Positions 9,265-17,721 of a DNA stretch of 58,661 nucleotides are shown here, piece after piece. The stretch lies in contig JAMFSL010000118.1 in assembly GCA_026225275.1 (NCBI GenBank), positions 1 to 58,661 of the forward strand, written 5' to 3'. The translations under genes were made by a program, and so were the position numbers. This DNA comes from Puia dinghuensis. Its GTDB lineage: Bacteria; Bacteroidota; Bacteroidia; Chitinophagales; Chitinophagaceae. A model generated the notes under the pieces. It had not been told where the DNA came from. It saw only the letters and a program-made list of their open reading frames with translations, and did no database searches. Each line of letters starts with the position of its first letter. The first letter of the stretch is position 1.

Positions 9265-11829
9265 TCAGCGCGGCCGCCGGCTCCCCCCCAACAGGCCATC
9301 CATCCCGATCCGGATGCCCGTCTGGTTATAATGCCCGTTCAGCCAGGACCCGACCATGTCGACCCTAAGGATCTTGAAGATATTCTCCAGTCCGCCGAAC
9401 ACCTCCGCATAGTTATTGTTACGGTTGACATCGAACGCATTGGCGCCTCCCACCAGATTCCAGTTCAGCTTGCGGAAAATCGGGATTTTATTAGTCAGCA
9501 GGCCATTGAAATGATGCTCGAGATGCCCTTCGGCATAGAAACGGGCAATCGTACTGTTAGCATAATAGGGCAACAACTGAAAACTGCTGAGATACTCACT
9601 GGCAACAATCGTCTGGTTACCATTAAAATGCTGGTAATCAGGAAACAATACAGAGGCGGTATTGAGAAATCCCCCGATGGTGAAGCGAAAGCGCAATAGC
9701 CCTCTCAACTTGAAATTGACATCGTCCCATACGGAGAACCGCCATTTGTCGAAGTTCTCGTCGCTCCCCAGGATATGATCCCACCCTTTCTCGTAATAGA
9801 ATTCCATCGTCGGATATTTGGAGCCGACGGAGATCTTCCGCTCGGGAAACTCGATATACTGCTGCCCGGGCTGGTATTGCACGTCGATACTGGTCAATGC
9901 GGCCTTGTTATGGACCGGAAAGGGCGTATAAAATGGTAAGACCGGGTAATTAGGGGTGAAAGCCCTGTTCGAGCCCTTAATCAGCGAATAATTGGTGGTA
10001 TTCTGAATCGGCGTCCGGTCTTCATAAAGACCCGTCACGTTCAGCCGAAGCCCGTCGTCAAAGCGCGTCGTCGAGCTCAGCTGCGCAAAATAATTCTCGT
10101 AGATCTTCATGTAATTCTGCCTGTCGAGCAGCGTATACAGCGAATTGAGCCACTCGGAAATGGGGTTATCGGGATTGTACTGCGAGACCCTTTTACCGCC
10201 TGACAGACTCCAGGTCTGCCGCGAAGACGTGGCATCATCCCCATTCCAGGCAAAGCTGCGTCGCCTCCAGATCAGCTCGCCCCAGGGATTGAACCGGGTG
10301 TTGTGAAAGCCATATCGGAGATGAGGAGAGAAAGTCAGCGTCCCCTTCCCGTTCTTCAACGTCCGGCTGACAGAGCCGGTCAGTTTCATGTTGATCCCCT
10401 CTACGGTATTGTATTCCACCGTAGGCAACAACCCTTCCAGCGAATAATGCAGGGGCCGCGGCTGACGGTAATCGGACCGGTCGAAGCCGGTGATGAGCAC
10501 CTGCCACGGGGTGACAGGACCCTGACGATGCAGTAGGGAGTCGCGGTTATGCCGTGTACCCATCGAGTCCCGGTTATATTGATAGATGCTGTCCCGGATG
10601 GTATAATTGACCTTTTCGTCCGGCTCCAGCGGCAGCGGCCTGATAGAGTCCCAGTACTCCCTGGTCTTCTTGTTGCCGGCGGTATCAAAGCGCATCAGGA
10701 CATTGTTGAAGAACTTCTTGTGAAACTTCGGAGCAGGATCATAATCGTTGTAAACATCCAGGAAATTGCCAACGGCATCGAATCCGAAGATATTGAAGGT
10801 AAAATAGACGACCTGGTCCTTGACCTGCCAGATATGCTGACCTGCCGCTGATGCCGAAGAGCCTGTGTCGATGGGAGCATGGATCTGGCGGATCTCCAAC
10901 GTATCGAGGATCTGCAATTGCGATGTCTTGAACAGGAACAGGTCAAGGCTATGGATCCGCCAATCCCCTTCCACGATCTCGATAGTGCCGGAGAAGAGCG
11001 GTTCGAATTTTCGGCGGGGAATGACCTGGATCTTGTTGATCTCCCTGCCATCCTCGAAATAAGAACCGAGGAACTTATACCGGTAGTAATTCAGCGCGCC
11101 CTCGGCAATGGGGCTGATGAATCCCCGGGGATTGAGCCGGTCCGCCAGCGCATTGACATTGTTATTATAGAAATTGATGAATACCGGGAAAGAAAAGCCG
11201 AAGCCCCCCGAACCGCTTTCCCGGCCGGATAACACTTCCAGCTTGAGCTTGTCAGGCCGTTTGAAGGCTACCTTGGTCAGGGACTCCGACAAATAGATGA
11301 TGCCCTTGCCGGCCGAATCGACGCCCATATCGCGTCTATCTTTGGGCTCGATCTTTTGCCCCAGGATCCTGTCCGGCACCTTGCGGGTCCGGATCAGCGT
11401 CTTGACATACGCCTCACAGGTGAAGGAGTCGAGAGGTGTTTCATAAACCTTTCGCTTTTTAATAGCATGCCGGATAATGGCATAAGCCGGGTCTTCACCG
11501 CCGGGCCGGACCACTACTTCGGCCATGGATAGTTGCTGGGGCGAAAGCCGGAAGTCGGCGATTTGGGCTTCGGCGCCTACCGTGATGGTCTTCTCCTGGC
11601 GGGTATATCCTACGTATTGGCAAACCAGGGTGTAAGTGCCCGGTACCAGGTCCAGGGCATATCGGCCATCATTACCTGCCGTTACACCCCTGGTGGTTCC
11701 TTTGACGAGAATAGACGCATATGCCAGCGCGTTGCCCTTATCATCGGTAACCTTGCCGGTGACCTTGATACCCAGTACCCGGATGCACAGTAGCAGGATC
11801 AGTAGAGATAAGATAAGGGTGCGGTGCAT
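9265..11829 (-). CDS. DUF5686 outer-membrane protein with CarboxypepD_reg-like domain
   Basis: 854 residues. A signal peptide (about 1-19) is followed by a carboxypeptidase-regulatory-like domain (about 22-100: [16 protein letters not shown], then [12 protein letters not shown]) and a long beta-rich DUF5686 domain likely to form an outer-membrane barrel. The function of the family is unknown. It is the last gene of a leftward operon, 15 nt after the small membrane protein and behind the penicillin-acylase gene. A second family member lies at 53759-56311. The C-terminus ends in an unusual basic GGSRRPR. Confidence 0.88.
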   Translation of the reverse strand: MHRTLILSLLILLLCIRVLGIKVTGKVTDDKGNALAYASILVKGTTRGVTAGNDGRYALDLVPGTYTLVCQYVGYTRQEKTITVGAEAQIADFRLSPQQLSMAEVVVRPGGEDPAYAIIRHAIKKRKVYETPLDSFTCEAYVKTLIRTRKVPDRILGQKIEPKDRRDMGVDSAGKGIIYLSESLTKVAFKRPDKLKLEVLSGRESGSGGFGFSFPVFINFYNNNVNALADRLNPRGFISPIAEGALNYYRYKFLGSYFEDGREINKIQVIPRRKFEPLFSGTIEIVEGDWRIHSLDLFLFKTSQLQILDTLEIRQIHAPIDTGSSASAAGQHIWQVKDQVVYFTFNIFGFDAVGNFLDVYNDYDPAPKFHKKFFNNVLMRFDTAGNKKTREYWDSIRPLPLEPDEKVNYTIRDSIYQYNRDSMGTRHNRDSLLHRQGPVTPWQVLITGFDRSDYRQPRPLHYSLEGLLPTVEYNTVEGINMKLTGSVSRTLKNGKGTLTFSPHLRYGFHNTRFNPWGELIWRRRSFAWNGDDATSSRQTWSLSGGKRVSQYNPDNPISEWLNSLYTLLDRQNYMKIYENYFAQLSSTTRFDDGLRLNVTGLYEDRTPIQNTTNYSLIKGSNRAFTPNYPVLPFYTPFPVHNKAALTSIDVQYQPGQQYIEFPERKISVGSKYPTMEFYYEKGWDHILGSDENFDKWRFSVWDDVNFKLRGLLRFRFTIGGFLNTASVLFPDYQHFNGNQTIVASEYLSSFQLLPYYANSTIARFYAEGHLEHHFNGLLTNKIPIFRKLNWNLVGGANAFDVNRNNNYAEVFGGLENIFKILRVDMVGSWLNGHYNQTGIRIGMDGLLGGSRRPR

Positions 11830-11844
11830 GAGCGGAAAGAAGTT

Positions 11845-12195
11845 TTAGTTGGCTTTTTTCAAAAATGCGGCCGTGAGAGCACTACCGCCGCCAACCAGTG
11901 CGCCGACGAGCCCGGTGACGATAACAATAGCATATGAAGACCCCCCCAGGGGCAGGATCGCGGCAACCTTGGCGGACAGGATGCTGCCATTGGCCAGGTC
12001 GATTGCCAGGGCCAGCCCTCCCCATAACAGTAAGAGCGCCAGGAAACCGGCCATAAAGGCCTGAAGGGGCCGCTGAGGGATCAGCAAACTCACAACAAAT
12101 GAAACAGGAGCAATGACCCACCATGGAAAGTAAAGGCCGCAGGCAAAGCTGAGCAGCGCAATGAGCAAAGTAGCAGCCAGGAATTTCAGTATCAT
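11845..12195 (-). CDS. Small four-helix membrane protein of unknown function
   Basis: 116 residues with about four hydrophobic segments (near 3-22, 25-38, 43-66 and 85-108) and a short basic C-terminus FLKKAN. I do not recognise a family. The start at 12195 is chosen because its ATG overlaps the TGA of the penicillin-acylase gene (ATGA), a sign of translational coupling; the longer frame from 12237 lies wholly inside that gene. It may assist the acylase or the following DUF5686 protein, but nothing in the sequence shows how. Confidence 0.8.
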   Translation of the reverse strand: MILKFLAATLLIALLSFACGLYFPWWVIAPVSFVVSLLIPQRPLQAFMAGFLALLLLWGGLALAIDLANGSILSAKVAAILPLGGSSYAIVIVTGLVGALVGGGSALTAAFLKKAN

Positions 12196-14666
12196 AGTTT
12201 TTCTGATGAGGGCATTGTTGAAAAATGCATGACCCATTTGACTCTCTTATCCATCGTCTCGCCGGGGTCCATCACCCACAAAGGCAGATAGGCACCTGAG
12301 GCCCAGCGATCGACAAAGGTATCATAATAAGGACTTCCGGGATTTCCGCTCTGTCCACCCGGATAGATCCCATACGCCTCGGTCTTATCGGTCAACTGTA
12401 CGATCATTCTCCAGCTGGGACCATGGAACTGCTTGGCGGCATTGATACAATGGGCGCCTCCGCCTATCGGCAGATGGGTGCGGCTCAGCGCCGGCAGCCG
12501 TAGCAGGTGACGGGCCCAGGTATCCTTGAAGACAGCCCAGGTAAGCAGCCCATCCTGACGGGCCTTAGCCATATCCTCGACCGTCTCCCGGAAAGCAGCA
12601 GTGATGACCTGCCGTAACGTCTCCTTTGCCGGCGTACCGATATTGTCGATAAAAGACCAACTGGTGTCTTTCAATAACGCTTCCAGCAAGGTGCTTTCCT
12701 GGGGATGCTGCATATGCAGCGGGGTTCTGGCAAACTCATCATCCAGGATATCATGATCCAGGTGGTTCCACCAGTAATAGAAGATGATCGGGCCTTCTTC
12801 GCCGGGGTCATTGCGGAGATTCCATGATTTGAAAATATTGAGGTATGACTTTGCCTCTTCACTGAGGCCAACCTCATTGATATGGTTCAGCAGAACCGGC
12901 CGTGCCATCTGGGCAAAGACATCGAAATTATCCGTCTGCAGCTTCATCATATCTGCCGGGGTGATGGAATTCATGGCGTCGAGCTGGCGGTTGATGATCA
13001 GTCCGCGGTAGATGGGAAAATCACTGCCGAGATAATAGGGATAGGTGGTGTCGACGGGCTCCTGATTGGCGCTGCTGACGAAACCGCGATCGGGATCGAT
13101 CATATAAGGGTTTTCTTCCTCACTGATCGAATGTTGCCACATGTAACTGCTATCCTCTCCGGGCATGACAAACAATCCCTGCTGTTTCCATTTCGCCGGG
13201 AATTGCCCCTGCTGCCAGATCGCGATCTGTCCCGCTTTATCCGCGAAAATAATATTCTGTCCTGGCGTCTGGAAGATGCCGATGGCTTGCTTATAATCGT
13301 CGTAGTTGTGAATGGACTGGAGATAATGGAAAGTCAGTAGTTCATCGGAAGAGTCTGCGGCCTTCCAGCGAACGGCATACGACCGGTTGCTGGCGATGTC
13401 AGAGTAGCCTGTAAAGCCGGGGTCATACATCACCGGACCAAAGACAGTAGTAGCAACGGTATCATAAAAAGGTTGAGCGTCCCTGATCCTGATCGTGTCG
13501 ACCCGCTGGTCCGCGGTTAGCCATTGTCCGTTGAACCAATATTCGCGGCGCGTATCGTCCTTGAATTTTATTGCATAATAATCGCGGACATCCCGTTCGG
13601 AATTGGTAATGCCCCATGCGCAGCTGTCGTTGAATCCGATGATGACAAAAGGAGCGCCGGGGAAGGAGACGCCGTATACATTATAGCCCGGGGTGTGGAT
13701 TTGCATCTGGTACCAGATGGAAGGCAGGTTGGTGCTGAGATGCGGATCGTTGCACAGGATGGGACTGCCGCTGAGCGTCTTCTTTCCGCTGACAGCCCAG
13801 TTATTGCTGCCGTTGCTCTTTTCCGGCTTAAGCTCTTCGTCGGTGACAGTGCTGTTGCTGTTGTAATAAAGACTATCTACTGTTGCCGGGGCCTTAGGCA
13901 TGAAAGAGGGAGGGAGGAAATTCGTCCCCTTGGGAATAATGGGGTCCACGCTATCCTGGATCATCGGATACAGTTTGGCAAAATCCTCTTTGCTGAAGAA
14001 ACTCTTCGCATTGGTCATTTCGAAATCGTTATCCCCGCCAGCCAGATCGTAAGCCATATACTTGATAAAAAGTGCCGTCTTGAGATTGCTCCACGGTTCG
14101 GGCTGATAGTTCAATAGCTTGTATTCCAGCGGCAGCGTACTGGCATTGAGTTGTCCGATATAAGTGTTAACCCCCGCCGTATATGCATCACAATCTCGTT
14201 TGATGACACTGTCTCTTTCCATGACGGCGAGTGCTGCCCTGGCTGCAGTGACCATTCCCAGCCGCCGCATGCTACGGTCATATTTTACATAGCTGTTATT
14301 CTCGCCGGGCCCCAGGAACTCACTCAGCCTGCCTGCCGCAGCGAAAGTTTGAAATTCCATCTGCCATAACCGAAACCGGGCATGCAGGTAGCCCTGGATA
14401 TAACAGGCGTCGGTCTCGCTGGCCGCCTCCACATGCGGGATGAGGTATTCATCGAAATAGACCACTCCCTTACCTTGCAGCCCCGGTAAAGCGATGCTTT
14501 CATTGAATCCCTTCTCCAGAGGCTCGGCATTCTGCCAAAACCCATGCTGCGGACTGAGAAACTGGCCCAGCAGCGGAGTCTTTTTAAGGCCTCCCCAGGA
14601 AGTATTCAGGCAGATAATGAGTCCGGTGGTCAGAAGCAGGGAAAGCAGAAAGGGGACAATTCTCAT
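12192..14666 (-). CDS. Penicillin acylase family Ntn-hydrolase, exported
   Basis: 824 residues with an N-terminal signal peptide or anchor (about 3-20). The family is made as a precursor that self-cleaves to expose an N-terminal Ser nucleophile; here the motif GSNNW places it at Ser287, after a spacer of the expected kind (E-E-L-K-P-E-K-S-N). Other family features include the oxyanion/substrate region N-D-P-H-L-S (about 310) and W-G-I-T-N-S-E. Such enzymes cleave amides, including beta-lactam side chains and acyl-homoserine lactones; the natural substrate cannot be told. It heads an operon with a small membrane protein and a DUF5686 protein. Confidence 0.93.
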   Translation of the reverse strand: MRIVPFLLSLLLTTGLIICLNTSWGGLKKTPLLGQFLSPQHGFWQNAEPLEKGFNESIALPGLQGKGVVYFDEYLIPHVEAASETDACYIQGYLHARFRLWQMEFQTFAAAGRLSEFLGPGENNSYVKYDRSMRRLGMVTAARAALAVMERDSVIKRDCDAYTAGVNTYIGQLNASTLPLEYKLLNYQPEPWSNLKTALFIKYMAYDLAGGDNDFEMTNAKSFFSKEDFAKLYPMIQDSVDPIIPKGTNFLPPSFMPKAPATVDSLYYNSNSTVTDEELKPEKSNGSNNWAVSGKKTLSGSPILCNDPHLSTNLPSIWYQMQIHTPGYNVYGVSFPGAPFVIIGFNDSCAWGITNSERDVRDYYAIKFKDDTRREYWFNGQWLTADQRVDTIRIRDAQPFYDTVATTVFGPVMYDPGFTGYSDIASNRSYAVRWKAADSSDELLTFHYLQSIHNYDDYKQAIGIFQTPGQNIIFADKAGQIAIWQQGQFPAKWKQQGLFVMPGEDSSYMWQHSISEEENPYMIDPDRGFVSSANQEPVDTTYPYYLGSDFPIYRGLIINRQLDAMNSITPADMMKLQTDNFDVFAQMARPVLLNHINEVGLSEEAKSYLNIFKSWNLRNDPGEEGPIIFYYWWNHLDHDILDDEFARTPLHMQHPQESTLLEALLKDTSWSFIDNIGTPAKETLRQVITAAFRETVEDMAKARQDGLLTWAVFKDTWARHLLRLPALSRTHLPIGGGAHCINAAKQFHGPSWRMIVQLTDKTEAYGIYPGGQSGNPGSPYYDTFVDRWASGAYLPLWVMDPGETMDKRVKWVMHFSTMPSSEKL

Positions 14667-14694
14667 ACCAGTGCTGATTTGGGTGATGGTAAGC

Positions 14695-14728
14695 TAAAAG
14701 TATGAAAAAATACCACAAATATGGTATT
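14695..14728 (-). promoter_or_regulatory. Promoter and palindromic site upstream of the penicillin-acylase operon
   Basis: Minus-strand TACTTTTA (14695-14702), one base off TAnnTTTG, lies 28 nt upstream of the start. Directly upstream, where a -33 element would be, is a perfect inverted repeat AATACCA (14709-14715), CAAATA, TGGTATT (14722-14728). No -33 TTTG has correct spacing, so the palindrome could bind an activator or a repressor. Confidence 0.45.
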
Positions 14729-14818
14729 GTCAGTCTGCGCGCTTTAAGCCAGCTTTGCATTATAGGATTGAGCGTACTCTTTTATTCAATTTAGTTCAGG
14801 TGGTTCAGATAGATACAA

Positions 14819-14849
14819 AGCCGGTCTCAGGGTTGAGCCGGCTTTTTTT
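14819..14849 (+). terminator. Intrinsic terminator overlapping the 3' end of the BioF-like gene
   Basis: AGCCGG (14819-14824) plus CTCA (14826-14829) pair with TGAG plus CCGGCT (14834-14843) around a GGGT loop with one bulged T, followed by a run of seven T on the plus strand (14843-14849). On the minus strand only three T follow, so it is a weaker terminator for the BioF-like gene, whose stop codon (14827-14829) is inside the stem. No plus-strand gene lies upstream. Confidence 0.65.
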
Positions 14850-15960
14850 GTAAAAGCGCCGTTAACCTGTCGAGCTCATCGGGTGTGTTGAAGGAATGGA
14901 TGACGATACGGAGACGCTCGCTGCCCCTGGGCACCGTAGGATACAGGATAGGCCGGATATCCAGCCCGGCATGCTGCAGGCGTTCACCTAACGCGCGGAC
15001 TTCGGCGTTACCGGGCACGATGACCACCTGAATGGGAGTACTGCTTTGCAACCGTTCGTAACCGATAGCGGCCTGTTGAAAACGATCGATCAGTTGCTGC
15101 AGCCTCCGCCGCTCATCGTGCAGATGCGGGAACAATTCATACGCTCGGGCGATGGCTTTGACACTGACGGGTGGAATAGCAGTCGTGTAGATAAAAGAGC
15201 GGGAGAAATTGATGAGATAGTCCCGGAGGCGTCCACTGCCCAGTACAATGGCGCCATGACAACCTACCGCCTTGCCGAAAGTGTGAATACGGGCAAGACA
15301 TTCTCCGTGCCATCCCCCGGCCTGCGCCAGTCCCTCTCCTGCCGGGCCGATGACGCCAGTGGCATGTGCTTCATCGAGGATCAGCTGCGCTTTGTAGCGT
15401 TGGCATAAGGCAACTATTTCATCCAACGGCGCCAGATCTCCATCCATGGAGAACACGGACTCGGTCACGACAAATATATTCCCCTGATTGACTTTTTCTT
15501 GTGCAGCTGCCAGCCTCTTTTCCAGGTCGGCGACATCGTTATGGACGAAGGAGAAAGCCGTGCCGAACGACAACCGGATGCCGTCGCGGATGGAGGCATG
15601 GCTGAGGCTATCATAGAAGATAAGATCCCCGCGTTGAGGGATGCAGCTCAATACGCCCAGATTGGCATCATAGCCTGAATTGAAAAGGAGCCCGGCCTCT
15701 GCCTGGTGGAAGGTGGCAAGAGTCCGCTCTGTCTCTTCGATCAGGGAGTAATTGCCGGCCAGCAACCGCGATCCGGTGCTGCCATGTGCGAGAGAACCCT
15801 CCGCAGCGTCCGAGCCTTCCTCAAGCAGCCCGTTGGTGGCGATTCCCAGGTAGTCGTTGGAGCAGAAATCGGTCTTTCCTTCAGGCAGCCGCAGTCGCCT
15901 GAAAGCATCCTGCCGGCGGCGTTCATTTAATTTATGATCCAGGAAACGATCGTCCACCAT
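14827..15960 (-). CDS. 8-amino-7-oxononanoate synthase-like alpha-oxoamine synthase
   Basis: 377 residues, PLP-dependent fold type I. Family signatures: D-F-C-S-N-D-Y-L-G, H-G-S-T-G-S-R-L-L-A-G-N, cofactor-binding D-E-A-H-A-T-G-V-I-G-P, and the Schiff-base Lys in TFGKAVG. The family condenses an acyl thioester with an amino acid; BioF uses pimeloyl-ACP and alanine, its relatives make aminoketobutyrate or 3-ketosphinganine. Length and the F-C-S-N-D-Y-L-G motif favour BioF, but no other biotin gene is adjacent. The gene has its own promoter (TACGTTTG 13 nt upstream) and is divergent from miaE. Confidence 0.82.
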   Translation of the reverse strand: MVDDRFLDHKLNERRRQDAFRRLRLPEGKTDFCSNDYLGIATNGLLEEGSDAAEGSLAHGSTGSRLLAGNYSLIEETERTLATFHQAEAGLLFNSGYDANLGVLSCIPQRGDLIFYDSLSHASIRDGIRLSFGTAFSFVHNDVADLEKRLAAAQEKVNQGNIFVVTESVFSMDGDLAPLDEIVALCQRYKAQLILDEAHATGVIGPAGEGLAQAGGWHGECLARIHTFGKAVGCHGAIVLGSGRLRDYLINFSRSFIYTTAIPPVSVKAIARAYELFPHLHDERRRLQQLIDRFQQAAIGYERLQSSTPIQVVIVPGNAEVRALGERLQHAGLDIRPILYPTVPRGSERLRIVIHSFNTPDELDRLTALLQKKPAQP

Positions 15961-15973
15961 GTCGATTTTCCGG

Positions 15974-15981
15974 CAAACGTA
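15974..15981 (-). promoter_or_regulatory. -7 box of the BioF-like gene (TACGTTTG)
   Basis: Minus-strand TACGTTTG, a perfect TAnnTTTG, 13 nt upstream of the start codon at 15960. Confidence 0.6.
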
Positions 15982-16042
15982 CAGAAATCCGGGGGAAAAG
16001 CCTTTCGGCTGTGGCGGACCCGCACCAGTGCAGGGAAATTCG

Positions 16043-16050
16043 TAGGTTTG
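16043..16050 (+). promoter_or_regulatory. -7 box of miaE (TAGGTTTG)
   Basis: A perfect TAnnTTTG ending 4 nt before the miaE ATG at 16055, which implies a leaderless or near-leaderless transcript. Confidence 0.65.
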
Positions 16051-16054
16051 CCGG

Positions 16055-16663
16055 ATGGAAACCGCTCCTGAACAGAAAAATATCCTGGGCCTTCAACTGC
16101 CGACGGACCCCCGCTGGGTAGATCTGGCCAGCCTCTCGCTGGAAGCTATCCTCACGGACCATGCCTGGTGCGAACAGAAGGCTGCCACCAGCTGCATCTC
16201 CCTGATCACCCGATATTCTTTCCACGAACGGCTCGTACAGGATCTATCCCCCATCGTTACCGAAGAATGGGGACACTTCAGGCTGGTGCTGGCTGAATTG
16301 CAGAAAAGAGGGCTTCGGCTGGGCCGCCAGCGGAAAGATGTCTATGTTAATCAATTGATAGCTTTTCAGCAAAAAGGCGGCAACGAAGAAGAACGTTTCC
16401 TTGACAAATTGCTCATCTTCGCGCTGATCGAAGCCCGTAGCTGTGAGCGATTCAAACGGTTGAGCGAAGGGTTGGAAGATGCTTACCTACGGCAGTTCTA
16501 TCGCCGGTTCATGGAAAGCGAGGCCGGTCATTATCATCTCTTTATTGAGCTCGCCGAGACCTATATCGACAAAGATACCGTCAGGCGGCGGTGGGCGGCA
16601 TGGCTGGATTATGAAGCAGGAGTGATGGAAACTACAGAGGTGAGAGGGGATCGGATCCATTAA
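16055..16663 (+). CDS. miaE: tRNA-(ms2io6A37)-hydroxylase MiaE
   Basis: A nonheme diiron, ferritin-like enzyme that hydroxylates the isopentenyl group of ms2i6A at tRNA position 37. The 202-residue length is normal. Metal-ligand candidates in two ExxH-type pairs are visible: Glu40 (D-H-A-W-C-E-Q), Glu71 and His74 (EEWGHF), Glu126 (E-A-R-S-C-E-R-F), Glu156 and His159 (E-S-E-A-G-H-Y). Its substrate depends on MiaA and MiaB, which are not in the window. The last 32 bases overlap the convergent AbrB-type gene. Confidence 0.93.
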   Translation: METAPEQKNILGLQLPTDPRWVDLASLSLEAILTDHAWCEQKAATSCISLITRYSFHERLVQDLSPIVTEEWGHFRLVLAELQKRGLRLGRQRKDVYVNQLIAFQQKGGNEEERFLDKLLIFALIEARSCERFKRLSEGLEDAYLRQFYRRFMESEAGHYHLFIELAETYIDKDTVRRRWAAWLDYEAGVMETTEVRGDRIH

Positions 16664-16895
16664 AGAATTCTTTATCCGGCAGATCACAGGCTTTTATAGC
16701 GGCCTTGAACTGATGATCCCAACTGGATAAATCTCTATTTACCTCTTTTTTAACTGTTACGGGGGAAATGAGTATCCCTTTATCCGATAAGCTGATCTCC
16801 ACTTCACTCCCTTCGACCAAATGAAGTTCCGAGAGCATTTTCCCGGATAATATTACTCCTAGCGAGTTACCCACCTTTCGAATAGATGTCCTCAT
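16632..16895 (-). CDS. AbrB/MazE-type DNA-binding protein without a toxin partner
   Basis: 87 residues starting at MRTSIRKVGNSLGVILS, the classic SpoVT/AbrB swapped-hairpin beginning of MazE antitoxins; a Met at 16919 would add eight residues. The C-terminal third (about 55-87, with W-D-H-Q-F-K-A-A-I-K-A) would be the toxin-binding segment. No PemK/MazF- or PIN-like gene is adjacent: downstream is the convergent miaE, upstream the DNA glycosylase. The gene body is about 40% GC and its upstream region 15-18% GC by hand count, lower than its neighbours, which suggests acquisition from elsewhere or a relic of a toxin-antitoxin pair. Confidence 0.8.
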   Translation of the reverse strand: MRTSIRKVGNSLGVILSGKMLSELHLVEGSEVEISLSDKGILISPVTVKKEVNRDLSSWDHQFKAAIKACDLPDKEFFNGSDPLSPL

Positions 16896-16939
16896 CGTAA
16901 GCTCAAAACCCTCTCTCATATCAATTTGATTTTAAAGCA

Positions 16940-16972
16940 TAAAGTTATACTTTTTATTTTCGTTATGACAAA
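16940..16972 (-). promoter_or_regulatory. Promoter of the AbrB/MazE-type gene
   Basis: On the minus strand TTTG (16969-16972) and TAACTTTA (16940-16947, one base off TAnnTTTG) are 21 bp apart, within the usual 17-23. The surrounding 80 bp is extremely AT-rich. Confidence 0.55.
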
Positions 16973-16998
16973 TCAAATATATTGCAACATATTGATTT

Positions 16999-17682
16999 TC
17001 AATTTTTTATATTTTTAACATATATTTCGATATAATCTTTGACCTTCTTACGCCGGTACTGCATGATCCACCGCGGGTGAGGCAGCGGGATGATGGTCTT
17101 AAAGAATCCGTGCTTTTCATTGATACGCTTGAAATATTTGTAGTTCTCCCCCTCGCCCAGGCAATAGCAAGTCTCGCGCGTGGGTATCGTTTCTAATTGC
17201 CTGCGGATGCACGCCAGCACAAAAGGTTCGACGTCCCGCATCAATTCCTTATCATCATAATAATTCAGGTTCTTGCCATCGCGTACATAACCCAACGGCG
17301 ATAACGCCGTAATATAATAATGCCCATAGAATGTCTCCACCCCGCCATACCCTTCTATCATTTCATATACGAACTGGGAAGACAACTCTGCCTGCCGTTT
17401 CAGGTCGTTGGGAATGCCACATTTTTCCGCAAGCCTGATCGGATCGGTAAAGGGCACCCCCGTAACGCCGCCGCCATGACGCCCCGGGTTGATGCCGAAG
17501 ATATACGTGCGGGGCTGGCTATCGCCATAGAACTTTTCATAAAACCGGCTGGCCAGGTCCCACGCAACTGAATCCTTATAAGGGTTCATGACTGAAATCC
17601 CTTCCCCTAAAGCAAAGCGGGGCTGGAGCTGACGGTAAAAATGCAGGATGGCTGCGGCTTGAGTATCGAATCCGGTCAACAT
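16999..17682 (-). CDS. SMUG2-type uracil-DNA glycosylase family protein (DUF4918)
   Basis: 227 residues of the uracil-DNA glycosylase superfamily. The active-site loop GINPGRHGGG lies at 63-72 and the DNA-intercalation/second motif PHPRW at 201-205 (compare G-x-N-P-G and H-P-S-P in other families). SMUG2-like enzymes act in base excision repair, removing deaminated bases such as uracil and xanthine. It is divergent from the TlpA-like gene, with 39 bp between the starts. No partner repair gene is adjacent. Confidence 0.87.
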   Translation of the reverse strand: MLTGFDTQAAAILHFYRQLQPRFALGEGISVMNPYKDSVAWDLASRFYEKFYGDSQPRTYIFGINPGRHGGGVTGVPFTDPIRLAEKCGIPNDLKRQAELSSQFVYEMIEGYGGVETFYGHYYITALSPLGYVRDGKNLNYYDDKELMRDVEPFVLACIRRQLETIPTRETCYCLGEGENYKYFKRINEKHGFFKTIIPLPHPRWIMQYRRKKVKDYIEIYVKNIKN

Positions 17683-17721
17683 AATCGCAAATTATGTAAC
17701 TTTCGGGTAAAGCCTAATGTT

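Noticed and set aside
14827-15960. The BioF-like enzyme as the serine palmitoyltransferase feeding the inositol sphingolipid cluster
   Set aside because: The motif wording and length fit 8-amino-7-oxononanoate synthase better, and it is 36 kb from the inositol genes; kept only as a BioF-like call.
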